DNA of 10,392 nt from Candidatus Poseidonia alphae (GTDB lineage Archaea; Thermoplasmatota; Poseidoniia; Poseidoniales; Poseidoniaceae), in assembly GCA_002505405.1 (NCBI GenBank), contig DAVD01000047.1, positions 1 through 10,392 on the forward strand, given 5' to 3'. This document shows, one piece after another, positions 1-6,008 of the stretch. The position numbers and the translations under genes are program-made. Below the pieces are notes generated by a model. That model was not told the DNA's origin and did not search any database. It was given only the letters and a program-made list of their open reading frames with translations. Positions within the stretch are counted from its first letter, which is position 1. Each line of letters begins with the position of its first letter.

Positions 1-383
1 ACGGGGTGGTATATGACCTCGGCGTCAACGCCGAGGACGGTTCTTACGGACCAACCCTCGTCACCGAACACCATCTATCCCTTCCGTCCAATCCTGGGGA
101 GCCAGTAAGCGGTGCTCCGGTCACCTTCTGGGTTCTCTATGGACATTTGAGTCTTCAGAGCATTGAGCATTTGGAAAAAGGTCAATCGTTTGTTCGCGGT
201 GAACAACTTGCAGCCCTTGGTGTTGAAGAGGAAAACGGTGGATGGCCACCCCATGTTCACGTACAGATGTCGCTTGAGCCGCCGCAGGAGTGCGACCTTC
301 CAGGCGTTGTTGAATCAAGCCAACGTCAAAAGGCTCTGGAATTGTATCCTGACCCGCGCCTCATTTGCGGTCCACTTTACTGA
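1..383 (+). CDS. M23-type (LytM-like) metallopeptidase, C-terminal part, 5' truncated
   Basis: Only the last 126 residues or so are in the window; the reading frame (first full codon at base 3) is open to the left edge, so the GTG at 6 is not likely the true start. Visible are a YGHLS motif (codons 138-152) followed by a G-x-x-F-x-x-G-E-x-L-A-x-L-G segment and ENGGWPPHVHVQ. The HVH pair (codons 252-260) fits the zinc/catalytic H-x-H of the M23 fold, and the His of YGH fits the other conserved active-site His. The first zinc ligands (H-x-x-x-D in the family) would lie upstream and cannot be checked. The ending DPRLICGPLY resembles the tail of the M23 domain found in bacterial proteins that combine this domain with aminotransferase or phosphotransferase domains, so this may be the end of a longer protein. 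The family hydrolyses peptide bonds in cell-wall peptides; archaea lack murein, so the substrate here is unknown. The stop (TGA, 381-383) overlaps the end of the convergent isomerase gene. Confidence 0.8.
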   Translation, partial: GVVYDLGVNAEDGSYGPTLVTEHHLSLPSNPGEPVSGAPVTFWVLYGHLSLQSIEHLEKGQSFVRGEQLAALGVEEENGGWPPHVHVQMSLEPPQECDLPGVVESSQRQKALELYPDPRLICGPLY

Positions 384-1474
384 ACGGATTGCAAGTGATT
401 TTTCAGTGAAACAATCGGGGCGATCGCTTCTGGGTCCTTTCCATGAAGCAACGCCAGCGTAATCGATAACCAATCCATGATAATGCAGTGGTAAAGCAGC
501 GCCTCCAGCAAGGATTCGCCTTCTCCAACCAAGTTCCAAGCAAGTTCTGTAGGGGAGTGAGCGACCATCCAGTTCAACCGCTGTTGGACCCTCGGGTGCA
601 TCTCTCCCCACGTGAGGAACAGAAGAACGTGGTCTTGGTTCGTTGAGTCTCCGTGTTCGCCGACCCCACCCCATGCAACGCTCTCATTGTGGTTCATCTC
701 GGGCAAAATTCCGACTCGCATGAACCTCGCAGCGTTTTCATTGATCTGATTTTTGAAGCGGTGAAGTGCAGGTGTCAATTCCGTAGGGCCAACCACCGAA
801 AGGGGATGGTCCATCATCGTGGATGCAAGCAGTGCAATATCGCCTTCTGGGTCTTGAAGCACATCAAATTGGTCGTTGATTAGCGTCAATCGTTGAAGCA
901 TAGCTTCTCGTTCTTCACGGCCTTGCTTCGGGAGAATGTCAAGTGCCTCCATGCAAGCGAGTTGGCGACTAAAGATATGACCAAATGCAGTTCTTGGTGG
1001 CTGTCCGCCGATGCTCGGAATCAAATGGCAGTTTGGAGAGGTTTCTGCAAGTCCAGCAAGTATTCCTCCCGTGGCGATGACAATGACAGTAGCGCCTGTT
1101 TTCAATGCAGATTCAACGGCCTGAATGGTTTCTTCTGTATTGCCACTATGACTGGTCGCAAGTACCAGCCATGAGGCATCAAACCAGGAGGGCAGCGTGT
1201 AGTCGCGTTGAACCATAATGGGTCGATTCCCATGGTGGGCTGCGAGTGTCGACAAGAATTGTCCACCTGCGGCACTTCCACCCATTCCGAGGCACAACAC
1301 TCCCGTCCATGGGACGGTGCGGAGGTTTTCCAACCACTCAAATTGCCCATTGCTGACCGCTGCAAATCCTCCTTGTAGGTCATTCACGAAAGACTGGACG
1401 TACCCGAACATGTTTCCTTGGTCAAGTTGCTGGGCGAGGTCAACCAGATTTCTTTCTTCTTGGGGCTCGTCCAT
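377..1474 (-). CDS. pgi/pmi: Bifunctional phosphoglucose/phosphomannose isomerase
   Basis: A 365-residue SIS-domain isomerase that would interconvert glucose-6-phosphate or mannose-6-phosphate with fructose-6-phosphate in the cytoplasm, serving gluconeogenesis/glycolysis and mannose supply for glycans. Sugar-phosphate loops are seen at residues 63-68 (GMGGSA) and 108-116 (SHSGNTEET), followed by PPRTA at 159-163. The active-site block reads QINENAAR (243-250) then LPEMNHNE (257-264): E246 and H262 are 16 residues apart, as the catalytic Glu203 and His219 are in the Pyrobaculum enzyme. A C-terminal SLKNHL (356-361) supplies the expected conserved Lys. It is somewhat longer than the roughly 300-residue crenarchaeal enzymes. 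The ATG lies 3 bp after the nmd3 stop, with a strong AAAGGAGG inside the nmd3 tail, so it is probably translated from a shared transcript. Its stop overlaps the M23-type gene on the other strand by 7 bp. Confidence 0.95.
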   Translation of the reverse strand: MDEPQEERNLVDLAQQLDQGNMFGYVQSFVNDLQGGFAAVSNGQFEWLENLRTVPWTGVLCLGMGGSAAGGQFLSTLAAHHGNRPIMVQRDYTLPSWFDASWLVLATSHSGNTEETIQAVESALKTGATVIVIATGGILAGLAETSPNCHLIPSIGGQPPRTAFGHIFSRQLACMEALDILPKQGREEREAMLQRLTLINDQFDVLQDPEGDIALLASTMMDHPLSVVGPTELTPALHRFKNQINENAARFMRVGILPEMNHNESVAWGGVGEHGDSTNQDHVLLFLTWGEMHPRVQQRLNWMVAHSPTELAWNLVGEGESLLEALLYHCIIMDWLSITLALLHGKDPEAIAPIVSLKNHLQSVQ

Positions 1475-1477
1475 CGA

Positions 1478-2572
1478 TTAGTCCTCCTTTTCAGGTTCTG
1501 GCGAAGCAGTGTCTAAGCCCATATGATGCAGAGCAAGCCACTCACCATCACGCCGTATGAGAATGCCCTTTCTTCCAGGGGTATGGTCAAATGGAAGTCG
1601 TACCGATTGCATGGACCAATCGTTAGGGTCTAAAAATTCGCCAACCGATGCATCTTCATTGATGAAATCCACGGTTGTGAATTCATGCCGCTGTGCAACA
1701 ACTCGAGCGGTTTCGAGGTCCCTCCATGATGCGCCGGTGCGCTCCTGTCGGTCCACTCGCTCCATGAGGGCTCCTTCTTTTGTCCAAGATGAAGGTCTCC
1801 ACATGCGGTCTCTCCAAATGACAACGTCTCCAATTTCATAACCCGGTTTCCGGTAGAGGAGCGTTAATCGGGTGACATCCACTCCGTCCTTTCGACCCAC
1901 GGTAGAATTGGTTTCGACAATCATGCCGCCGTATTCGGTCACCATGTGCCTGCCCCATGTTCGGGCGAGGCCTTTGCTTCCGAGAACAACATCAAAACCT
2001 CCTGTGACGGGACCTTCGCTGGTAATGAAAAACATGGGGTCATCCGAGAGTTTCTCCAACACATCATCAAGGGTTCCGCGCAAACTTGTGAGTTCTTTTT
2101 CGGTGAGTCGTCGGCCGCTTGAGCGAAGTTGCACGGTGGCTTCGAAATAATTCCCGGCCCTTCTGGTGCAGGTAAGGCAAACTCCGTTTGCCATGCGAGC
2201 TCGCATCGTATGTTCTTCTTTGAACAGCAACTGATCAATGATGCCTTCAACTTGTACGTGAAGGAGGGTATGCCGGTCTGAGACCGTTACCGTTTCCATC
2301 CCGAGGTTGATGTCTTCAGCCTTGGGGTGGATTTCCAAATGTCGATGAAGGAGTTCATCCCAAACTTCGGTCTCGGTAACGTTCTCCCATTTCCCTTGAA
2401 TTTCAACGATGCCACAGCGTGCGCAACGGACCCAAGGAATGTTTTGTGGAACCTTTGCGAGTTGAGTACGAGTTCGCAGACAAGGTTCGCACATTCTGTC
2501 GCCAAACAAAGGAGGTTCAGCCCCACAGACCAAACAAAATTCACCTCCAAGCCGGCTGTCCATCTCTCTCAC
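1478..2572 (-). CDS. nmd3: NMD3 family protein (60S/50S ribosome biogenesis adaptor homologue)
   Basis: A 364-residue archaeal NMD3 homologue. In eukaryotes NMD3 binds the large ribosomal subunit and links it to nuclear export; the archaeal protein is presumed to act in 50S maturation or subunit joining, since there is no nucleus. The N-terminal zinc-binding part shows CxxC pairs at C13/C16, C28/C31, C50/C53 and C132/C135, the pattern expected for the family. Middle and C-terminal parts are soluble alpha/beta and SH3/OB-like, with a GDVVIWRDRMW segment near residue 248. No membrane segments are seen. The start is uncertain: GTG at 2572 has a GAGG (2578-2581) five bases upstream, while an ATG three codons later (2563) would give 361 residues. 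It lies 65 bp downstream of the ccmD-like gene and 3 bp upstream of the isomerase, in the same direction. Confidence 0.93.
   Translation of the reverse strand: MREMDSRLGGEFCLVCGAEPPLFGDRMCEPCLRTRTQLAKVPQNIPWVRCARCGIVEIQGKWENVTETEVWDELLHRHLEIHPKAEDINLGMETVTVSDRHTLLHVQVEGIIDQLLFKEEHTMRARMANGVCLTCTRRAGNYFEATVQLRSSGRRLTEKELTSLRGTLDDVLEKLSDDPMFFITSEGPVTGGFDVVLGSKGLARTWGRHMVTEYGGMIVETNSTVGRKDGVDVTRLTLLYRKPGYEIGDVVIWRDRMWRPSSWTKEGALMERVDRQERTGASWRDLETARVVAQRHEFTTVDFINEDASVGEFLDPNDWSMQSVRLPFDHTPGRKGILIRRDGEWLALHHMGLDTASPEPEKED
1483..1490 (-). promoter_or_regulatory. Shine-Dalgarno sequence of the isomerase gene
   Basis: AAAGGAGG on the minus strand, 8 nt before the ATG at 1474. It is made by the last codons of nmd3 (Glu-Lys-Glu-Asp-stop), which supports the ATG start and suggests translation coupled to nmd3. 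Confidence 0.75.
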
Positions 2573-2637
2573 TCGTTCCTCGGTTTGCCCTTTGCCCTTT
2601 CAAATTGTGGCCCATATCTTGGCCGGGGCATTGAAAT

Positions 2638-2799
2638 TCAATCTTCTACAACTTCCCGTGAGGCTGCTTTGACTGCCGCCTCGAGGGCGTCCATTCGTTC
2701 AGAGAGATGACGGCTGCGCTGAACGACGGTATACGTCCACAAGCCTACCGCGACGATCATTCCGAAATATGCAACAGCGAGATAGGTCATTCCTTCCAT
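2638..2799 (-). CDS. ccmD: CcmD-like small membrane protein
   Basis: A 53-residue gene that is easy to miss. The product starts MEGMTYLAVAYFGMIVAVGL: one hydrophobic helix (about residues 5-26), then a basic stretch QRSRH and an amphipathic, charged C-terminal helix of about 25 residues ending REVVED. This short TM helix plus charged cytoplasmic helix layout, with an aromatic Y-x-x-x-Y-F start, is that of CcmD, the small subunit that in bacteria helps release heme-loaded CcmE from the CcmABC complex. It starts one base after the ccmC stop and has a GGAGG (2808-2812) at 8 nt spacing inside the ccmC tail, so it is very likely translated with ccmC. The assignment rests mainly on position, size and topology, because CcmD is poorly conserved. 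A second in-frame ATG three codons on is an alternative start. Confidence 0.72.
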   Translation of the reverse strand: MEGMTYLAVAYFGMIVAVGLWTYTVVQRSRHLSERMDALEAAVKAASREVVED

Positions 2800-2800
2800 C

Positions 2801-3502
2801 TTATTTTCCTCCATCCAATTGAATCTGAAGTGCTTCTATTCGCTGTTCAAACGCAGTAATCCGCATTGAAGTGAGCATGTGACCGAAGATAAGCAACGTA
2901 AACGAAAGGGTTCCAAAGAGCAAGATAAGCCCCATGTCCGCATTGAGAGATCCGCCGTCATTGGTGCCGATGACAGGACCTGGATGGCGGATGGACCAAA
3001 TCCGGGTTGCGACGTAGGTAAACGGTACTAAGATGAAACCGTAGAGTCCGAACGCAGCGAATGTATCTCGGGTTTCGACCCCATCCGGTTGACTGCTTCG
3101 TCCCAACACAAGATAGATGGCGAGGAGCGTGAGTAGCCCAAAAGTGTTCAATCGCACATCACTCCAATCCCATGGAGTGCCCCATTCAGCAGCACCCCAA
3201 ACGCAACCGGACCATACGGTCATCAGGCCAGTAGCCAATCCTGCTTCACTTCCGGCGATGTGAATTCTCCACATCAATTCAGACCGTTTAAACATCCAGC
3301 CGGCAGAACCCACAAAGAGTGCTCCGAAGGCAATAAACGCAGCCCATGCTGAAGGGACATGCCAGTAAAAAATGCGCTGTGCGGCTGGCGACTCAAAGGC
3401 ATTGATGGACACGCTTGGGGCCCACAAAAACGCGAGCACCATGGTGGATGCTATGCCGGTGAATCCGAAGATAAGGAGAACCTCTCCGACCTTCATCTTC
3501 AT
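2801..3502 (-). CDS. ccmC: Cytochrome c maturation protein CcmC (heme-handling membrane protein)
   Basis: A 233-residue polytopic protein of the CcmC/CcmF/CcsA heme-handling family, the usual length for CcmC. About six membrane helices are visible (near residues 7-29, 50-70, 84-104, 119-134, 148-166 and 190-209). The outward-facing WWD domain is present at residues 102-118 (WGAAEWGTPWDWSDVRL). The two external heme-ligand histidines are H48 in FYWHVPSAW and H173 in IWSIRHPGPVI. In bacteria CcmC places heme on CcmE with help from CcmAB and CcmD, and the same partners flank it here. Compared with E. coli CcmC (...WGTWWVWDARLT) the motif has one extra residue, S114, between the last Trp and the Asp, and Asn instead of Thr after RL. 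The start codon is chosen at 3502; an ATG two codons later (3496) is possible, and neither has a clear Shine-Dalgarno sequence. It lies 40 bp downstream of the ccmAB fusion. Confidence 0.93.
   Translation of the reverse strand: MKMKVGEVLLIFGFTGIASTMVLAFLWAPSVSINAFESPAAQRIFYWHVPSAWAAFIAFGALFVGSAGWMFKRSELMWRIHIAGSEAGLATGLMTVWSGCVWGAAEWGTPWDWSDVRLNTFGLLTLLAIYLVLGRSSQPDGVETRDTFAAFGLYGFILVPFTYVATRIWSIRHPGPVIGTNDGGSLNADMGLILLFGTLSFTLLIFGHMLTSMRITAFEQRIEALQIQLDGGK
2808..2812 (-). promoter_or_regulatory. Shine-Dalgarno sequence of the ccmD-like gene
   Basis: GGAGG on the minus strand, 8 nt before the ATG at 2799, formed by the Gly-Gly codons near the end of ccmC. It supports the reality and start of the small downstream gene. 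Confidence 0.65.
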
Positions 3503-3542
3503 GATTTAACGGGGATGGCCGCCCTTCTTGAAGGTGGTTGTG

Positions 3543-4763
3543 TTAACGGGTCAACAGGTCAAGCAACAAGGCGTAAGGCAAAATGAGGACCGGAGTGAGG
3601 AGACCAACGAACACAGCTTGTGGGCGTGCGAGACGTTCTGTGCTTTGTTGAGCAAATCGGAGCAGGTGAGCGACAAATCCAGTTAACAATGCTCCAATTA
3701 CCACCGTTTCTACCGCGAGGCCATCGGTGAATGCGAGGCTGGAGAGAAGTGTAATCGCTCCGCCGAGAACAAAAGGAAGCATCCCCGAATGGGGGGTTCC
3801 TGTACTGACGCAGTACCACCACGAACCCGCTCGTTCTTCTCTGCACATTGCCACCATTGCATCACCACAAAGTCCGGCCGCTAAGGCAGGTGCTAGGATG
3901 AAGCCCAGTTGTTGCATTTCGCTGAGGTCGCCACTCAAATCTCCCATGGAGAGAAGAATCCCGAGGGTCAGCAGAGCCGCCATGGCATTTTGATTCAACC
4001 AAGCCAAGGTTCGCCACTGCATGTTCCAACCGAATTGACCCGGTGTGACCTTTGCTTGAGGGGTCGTTGGACGGTCGGAGGAGGCCGGCCCCTCAACGTC
4101 CTTTCCGAGGACAGTGGTGGTTCCATCTGGAAGGTGGTGGCGGACGGTAGCCAAGGATTTGATGCGGTCATCGTGCGTACTGATGAGGAGGCCGTGGCCC
4201 AACTGATGCAATTCGGAAATCCACTCACACAGAGAGTCCATGGAGCGATCGTCCAAACCTGCGTCAGGTTCATCCATGAGGACGAGGCAAGGTTCGGAAC
4301 TTGCAAATGCAGGCAGGAGTGCTGAAAGAACAGCCACTTTCCTCGCTTGACCTTGGGATAAATGAGACACGTTATCGTTTGCACGATGGGTGAGTGAGAA
4401 CGCTTCAAGAAAGGCATTTGTGTCAACACTTGCCCCTGTCATCTTCATGGCGAGTTGGAGGTGTTCTTGAACCCGTTCACAACCCAATAACCCGTTCTTT
4501 TGGAGAACGAGTGTGACGTTGATTGGTGAGGCTTTTCGCCGCCCTTCATGGTCCACAACCGACGTGCCTGCGTGCGAGATGTGCCCTTTTTCAAGAGGGA
4601 GGAGTCTCGCAACCGCCTCAATCAGGGTTGACTTCCCTGACCCGTTAGGGCCTTCTAAAATCATAACATCACCTTGCTTCAATTCAACATGATGGTCGGA
4701 TAGAACAATGCCCATCCCTCGACGAACTTCAATATCGACCGCTTCAAAGAGGGTCTTCGCCAT
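3543..4763 (-). CDS. ccmAB: CcmA-CcmB-like fusion: ABC ATPase joined to permease domain
   Basis: A 406-residue protein. Residues 1 to about 220 form an ABC ATPase: Walker A GPNGSGKST (38-46), Q-loop Q88, signature LSQGQ (135-139), Walker B LVLMDEP (160-166, E165 catalytic) and H-loop H197. A linker of about 25 polar residues (222-246) leads to a hydrophobic half with roughly five membrane segments (near 259-274, 284-300, 328-345, 347-367 and 383-404). In bacteria CcmA and CcmB are separate chains that, with CcmC and CcmD, power release of heme-bound CcmE. Here both halves are in one frame, directly upstream of ccmC and ccmD. The membrane half is shorter than CcmB (about 160 against 220 residues) and I see no CcmB signature in it, so its identity is inferred from position and topology; the ATPase half is firm. 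The gene is first in the minus-strand series and diverges from the rhomboid gene. Confidence 0.85.
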   Translation of the reverse strand: MAKTLFEAVDIEVRRGMGIVLSDHHVELKQGDVMILEGPNGSGKSTLIEAVARLLPLEKGHISHAGTSVVDHEGRRKASPINVTLVLQKNGLLGCERVQEHLQLAMKMTGASVDTNAFLEAFSLTHRANDNVSHLSQGQARKVAVLSALLPAFASSEPCLVLMDEPDAGLDDRSMDSLCEWISELHQLGHGLLISTHDDRIKSLATVRHHLPDGTTTVLGKDVEGPASSDRPTTPQAKVTPGQFGWNMQWRTLAWLNQNAMAALLTLGILLSMGDLSGDLSEMQQLGFILAPALAAGLCGDAMVAMCREERAGSWWYCVSTGTPHSGMLPFVLGGAITLLSSLAFTDGLAVETVVIGALLTGFVAHLLRFAQQSTERLARPQAVFVGLLTPVLILPYALLLDLLTR

Positions 4764-4852
4764 GGTCCTTGCACTTGGGTGTTAAGGATGAACCCTCCTA
4801 TTCGCTTGGAATCATGCATCAACTCCAAAGAGGACCACCTCAAGGGGCAGGC
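4764..4852. promoter_or_regulatory. Divergent intergenic region, presumed promoters of the ccm series and the rhomboid gene
   Basis: An 89-bp gap between two divergent starts, so it should hold both promoters. I see no convincing archaeal TATA box or BRE on either strand, and no operator-like palindrome. AAGGA on the minus strand sits almost against the ccmAB start, and AAGGGG (4842-4847) precedes the rhomboid ATG by 5 nt. The promoter role is inferred from layout only. Confidence 0.4.
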
Positions 4853-5902
4853 ATGGCCTTTGCCGTGAGCGTCTTCAGCCCTGCGGAATTGTCCGTTTTG
4901 GTTCTGTGGATGATGGTCATCACGATTCCGATTGTTTACGCGTTCAGAACAGATACGTCCTTGGCGATGGGAATTACCGTGAGCGTTCTCCTCGGGTCGG
5001 TAGTCCAAGTGCTATGGTCGGTCTTGGCTTCTTGGGATTTGGTATATTTTTGGGTCTGGTCTGATTTTGTATTGGTTCCTGCCCGAACGAATGGAGGTCC
5101 GGACTTCTGGCATACGTTGATCTCAGCCGGTTTTCTTCACAGCCAATATGACCTCACGCACGTTCTCGGCAATGTCATTATCCTTGCCTTGGTGGGCGTC
5201 CCCTTAGAACAGCGTTTGGGAAGAGGGCGCTTTGCTCTGGTCTACATTGTTGGCCTTCTCGGTGGTTCGTTGTGCTGGACGGTGTTTAACGCGGGATCAA
5301 CTACCATGGCTCTGGGTGCGTCGGGGGCAGCATTTGGATTGTTAGGGGCTTATCTTTCTGGATGGCCAAAGGATGAAATTCCATTTCCTCTCCTTTTAAT
5401 TCGCCCATGGCCGGTCGTTTTCATTGCTCTTCTGTACTTTGGGATGGAACTTATTCGAGCGCTCTCAACAATGGATTCTGGACAATCCAGCGGAATTGCA
5501 CACATGGCTCATATCGGTGGTTTTGTTGCCGCTTACGCCTTTTTACCCCTCATTGCACGTGGGGGTCCGGTCGAACTTGGGGTTGTTGATGGAGGGCCAA
5601 GCGGTCAAGACGCTGTATCGGCCCGTCTTCGTAAAATGAAAGCCACGATGGTCTCGCTGGATGAACTCGCAGATCCTTGGACAGAGCGTGGAATTGCAAT
5701 TCCAAAGCACTTGCGGGAACCGTTCAAGAACTTAATTCAGGCAGGCGACGAGCCTGAAACCCGAATGGCTTGGATGGAACACATTGCAGATGCAGGCTCG
5801 TGCCCAACTTGCAACGGCACACTCGGGTTGGTGGAGCGGCAATCTGGCCCACGACTTCAGTGTTCAACATCGAGCACACATTTTGAATGGCCTTCGCCTT
5901 GA
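4853..5902 (+). CDS. Rhomboid family intramembrane serine protease with Cys-containing C-terminal tail
   Basis: A 349-residue membrane protease that would cut single-pass membrane proteins within or near their TM helix. Conserved elements: HVLGN (H103, N107) in the second core helix, GASG with catalytic S157, and AHMAHIGGF with catalytic H220. There are six or seven hydrophobic segments up to about residue 236. After the core comes a soluble tail of about 110 residues ending in C317-P-T-C320 and a third Cys (C337), resembling a zinc-ribbon end with an incomplete fourth ligand; its role is unknown. The ATG at 4853 is preferred because it has AAGGGG 5 nt upstream, leaves 89 bp for promoters and puts the start just before the first helix. 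In-frame upstream starts exist (TTG 4769, ATG 4814) but would add a polar leader and, at 4769, leave no room for a promoter. The subtilase gene follows after 106 bp in the same direction. Confidence 0.92.
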   Translation: MAFAVSVFSPAELSVLVLWMMVITIPIVYAFRTDTSLAMGITVSVLLGSVVQVLWSVLASWDLVYFWVWSDFVLVPARTNGGPDFWHTLISAGFLHSQYDLTHVLGNVIILALVGVPLEQRLGRGRFALVYIVGLLGGSLCWTVFNAGSTTMALGASGAAFGLLGAYLSGWPKDEIPFPLLLIRPWPVVFIALLYFGMELIRALSTMDSGQSSGIAHMAHIGGFVAAYAFLPLIARGGPVELGVVDGGPSGQDAVSARLRKMKATMVSLDELADPWTERGIAIPKHLREPFKNLIQAGDEPETRMAWMEHIADAGSCPTCNGTLGLVERQSGPRLQCSTSSTHFEWPSP

Positions 5903-6008
5903 ATGCGACTTTCGGTCCCCCTTGGCCACGCCATTTCCGTTGAGTTGAAACCGCAACGCCAAAGACCCTGAAGTGGATAGACTCAAAGGGGGGGTTGTTA
6001 TCCAACAA
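5903..6008 (+). promoter_or_regulatory. Intergenic region before the subtilase gene, with G-rich possible ribosome-binding site
   Basis: A 106-bp gap. A run of seven G after AAA (5985-5994) ends 14 nt before the ATG at 6009, longer than ideal for a Shine-Dalgarno sequence. No clear TATA box or terminator is seen, so the gene may be read from the rhomboid promoter or from one I cannot recognise. Confidence 0.3.

Noticed and set aside
399..403. T-run shortly after the M23-type gene stop, a possible archaeal terminator.
   Set aside because: Only five T, inside the isomerase coding region; expected by chance.
2585..2598. Tandem copy of a 7-bp unit (TTTGCCC twice) before nmd3.
   Set aside because: Too short to be a meaningful repeat.
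3523..3534. Inverted repeat CCTTC-TT-GAAGG in the gap between the ccmAB fusion and ccmC.
   Set aside because: Two-base loop cannot form as drawn and no T-run follows; not a credible terminator.
5903..5971. A 22-residue ORF whose ATG directly follows the rhomboid stop codon.
   Set aside because: Too short, no ribosome-binding site, no recognisable feature; likely chance.
5917..5992. CCCCCTT (5917-5923) could pair with AAGGGGG (5986-5992) and hide the putative ribosome-binding site of the subtilase gene.
   Set aside because: Only 7 bp with a 62-nt loop and no supporting structure; not enough to call a regulatory element.
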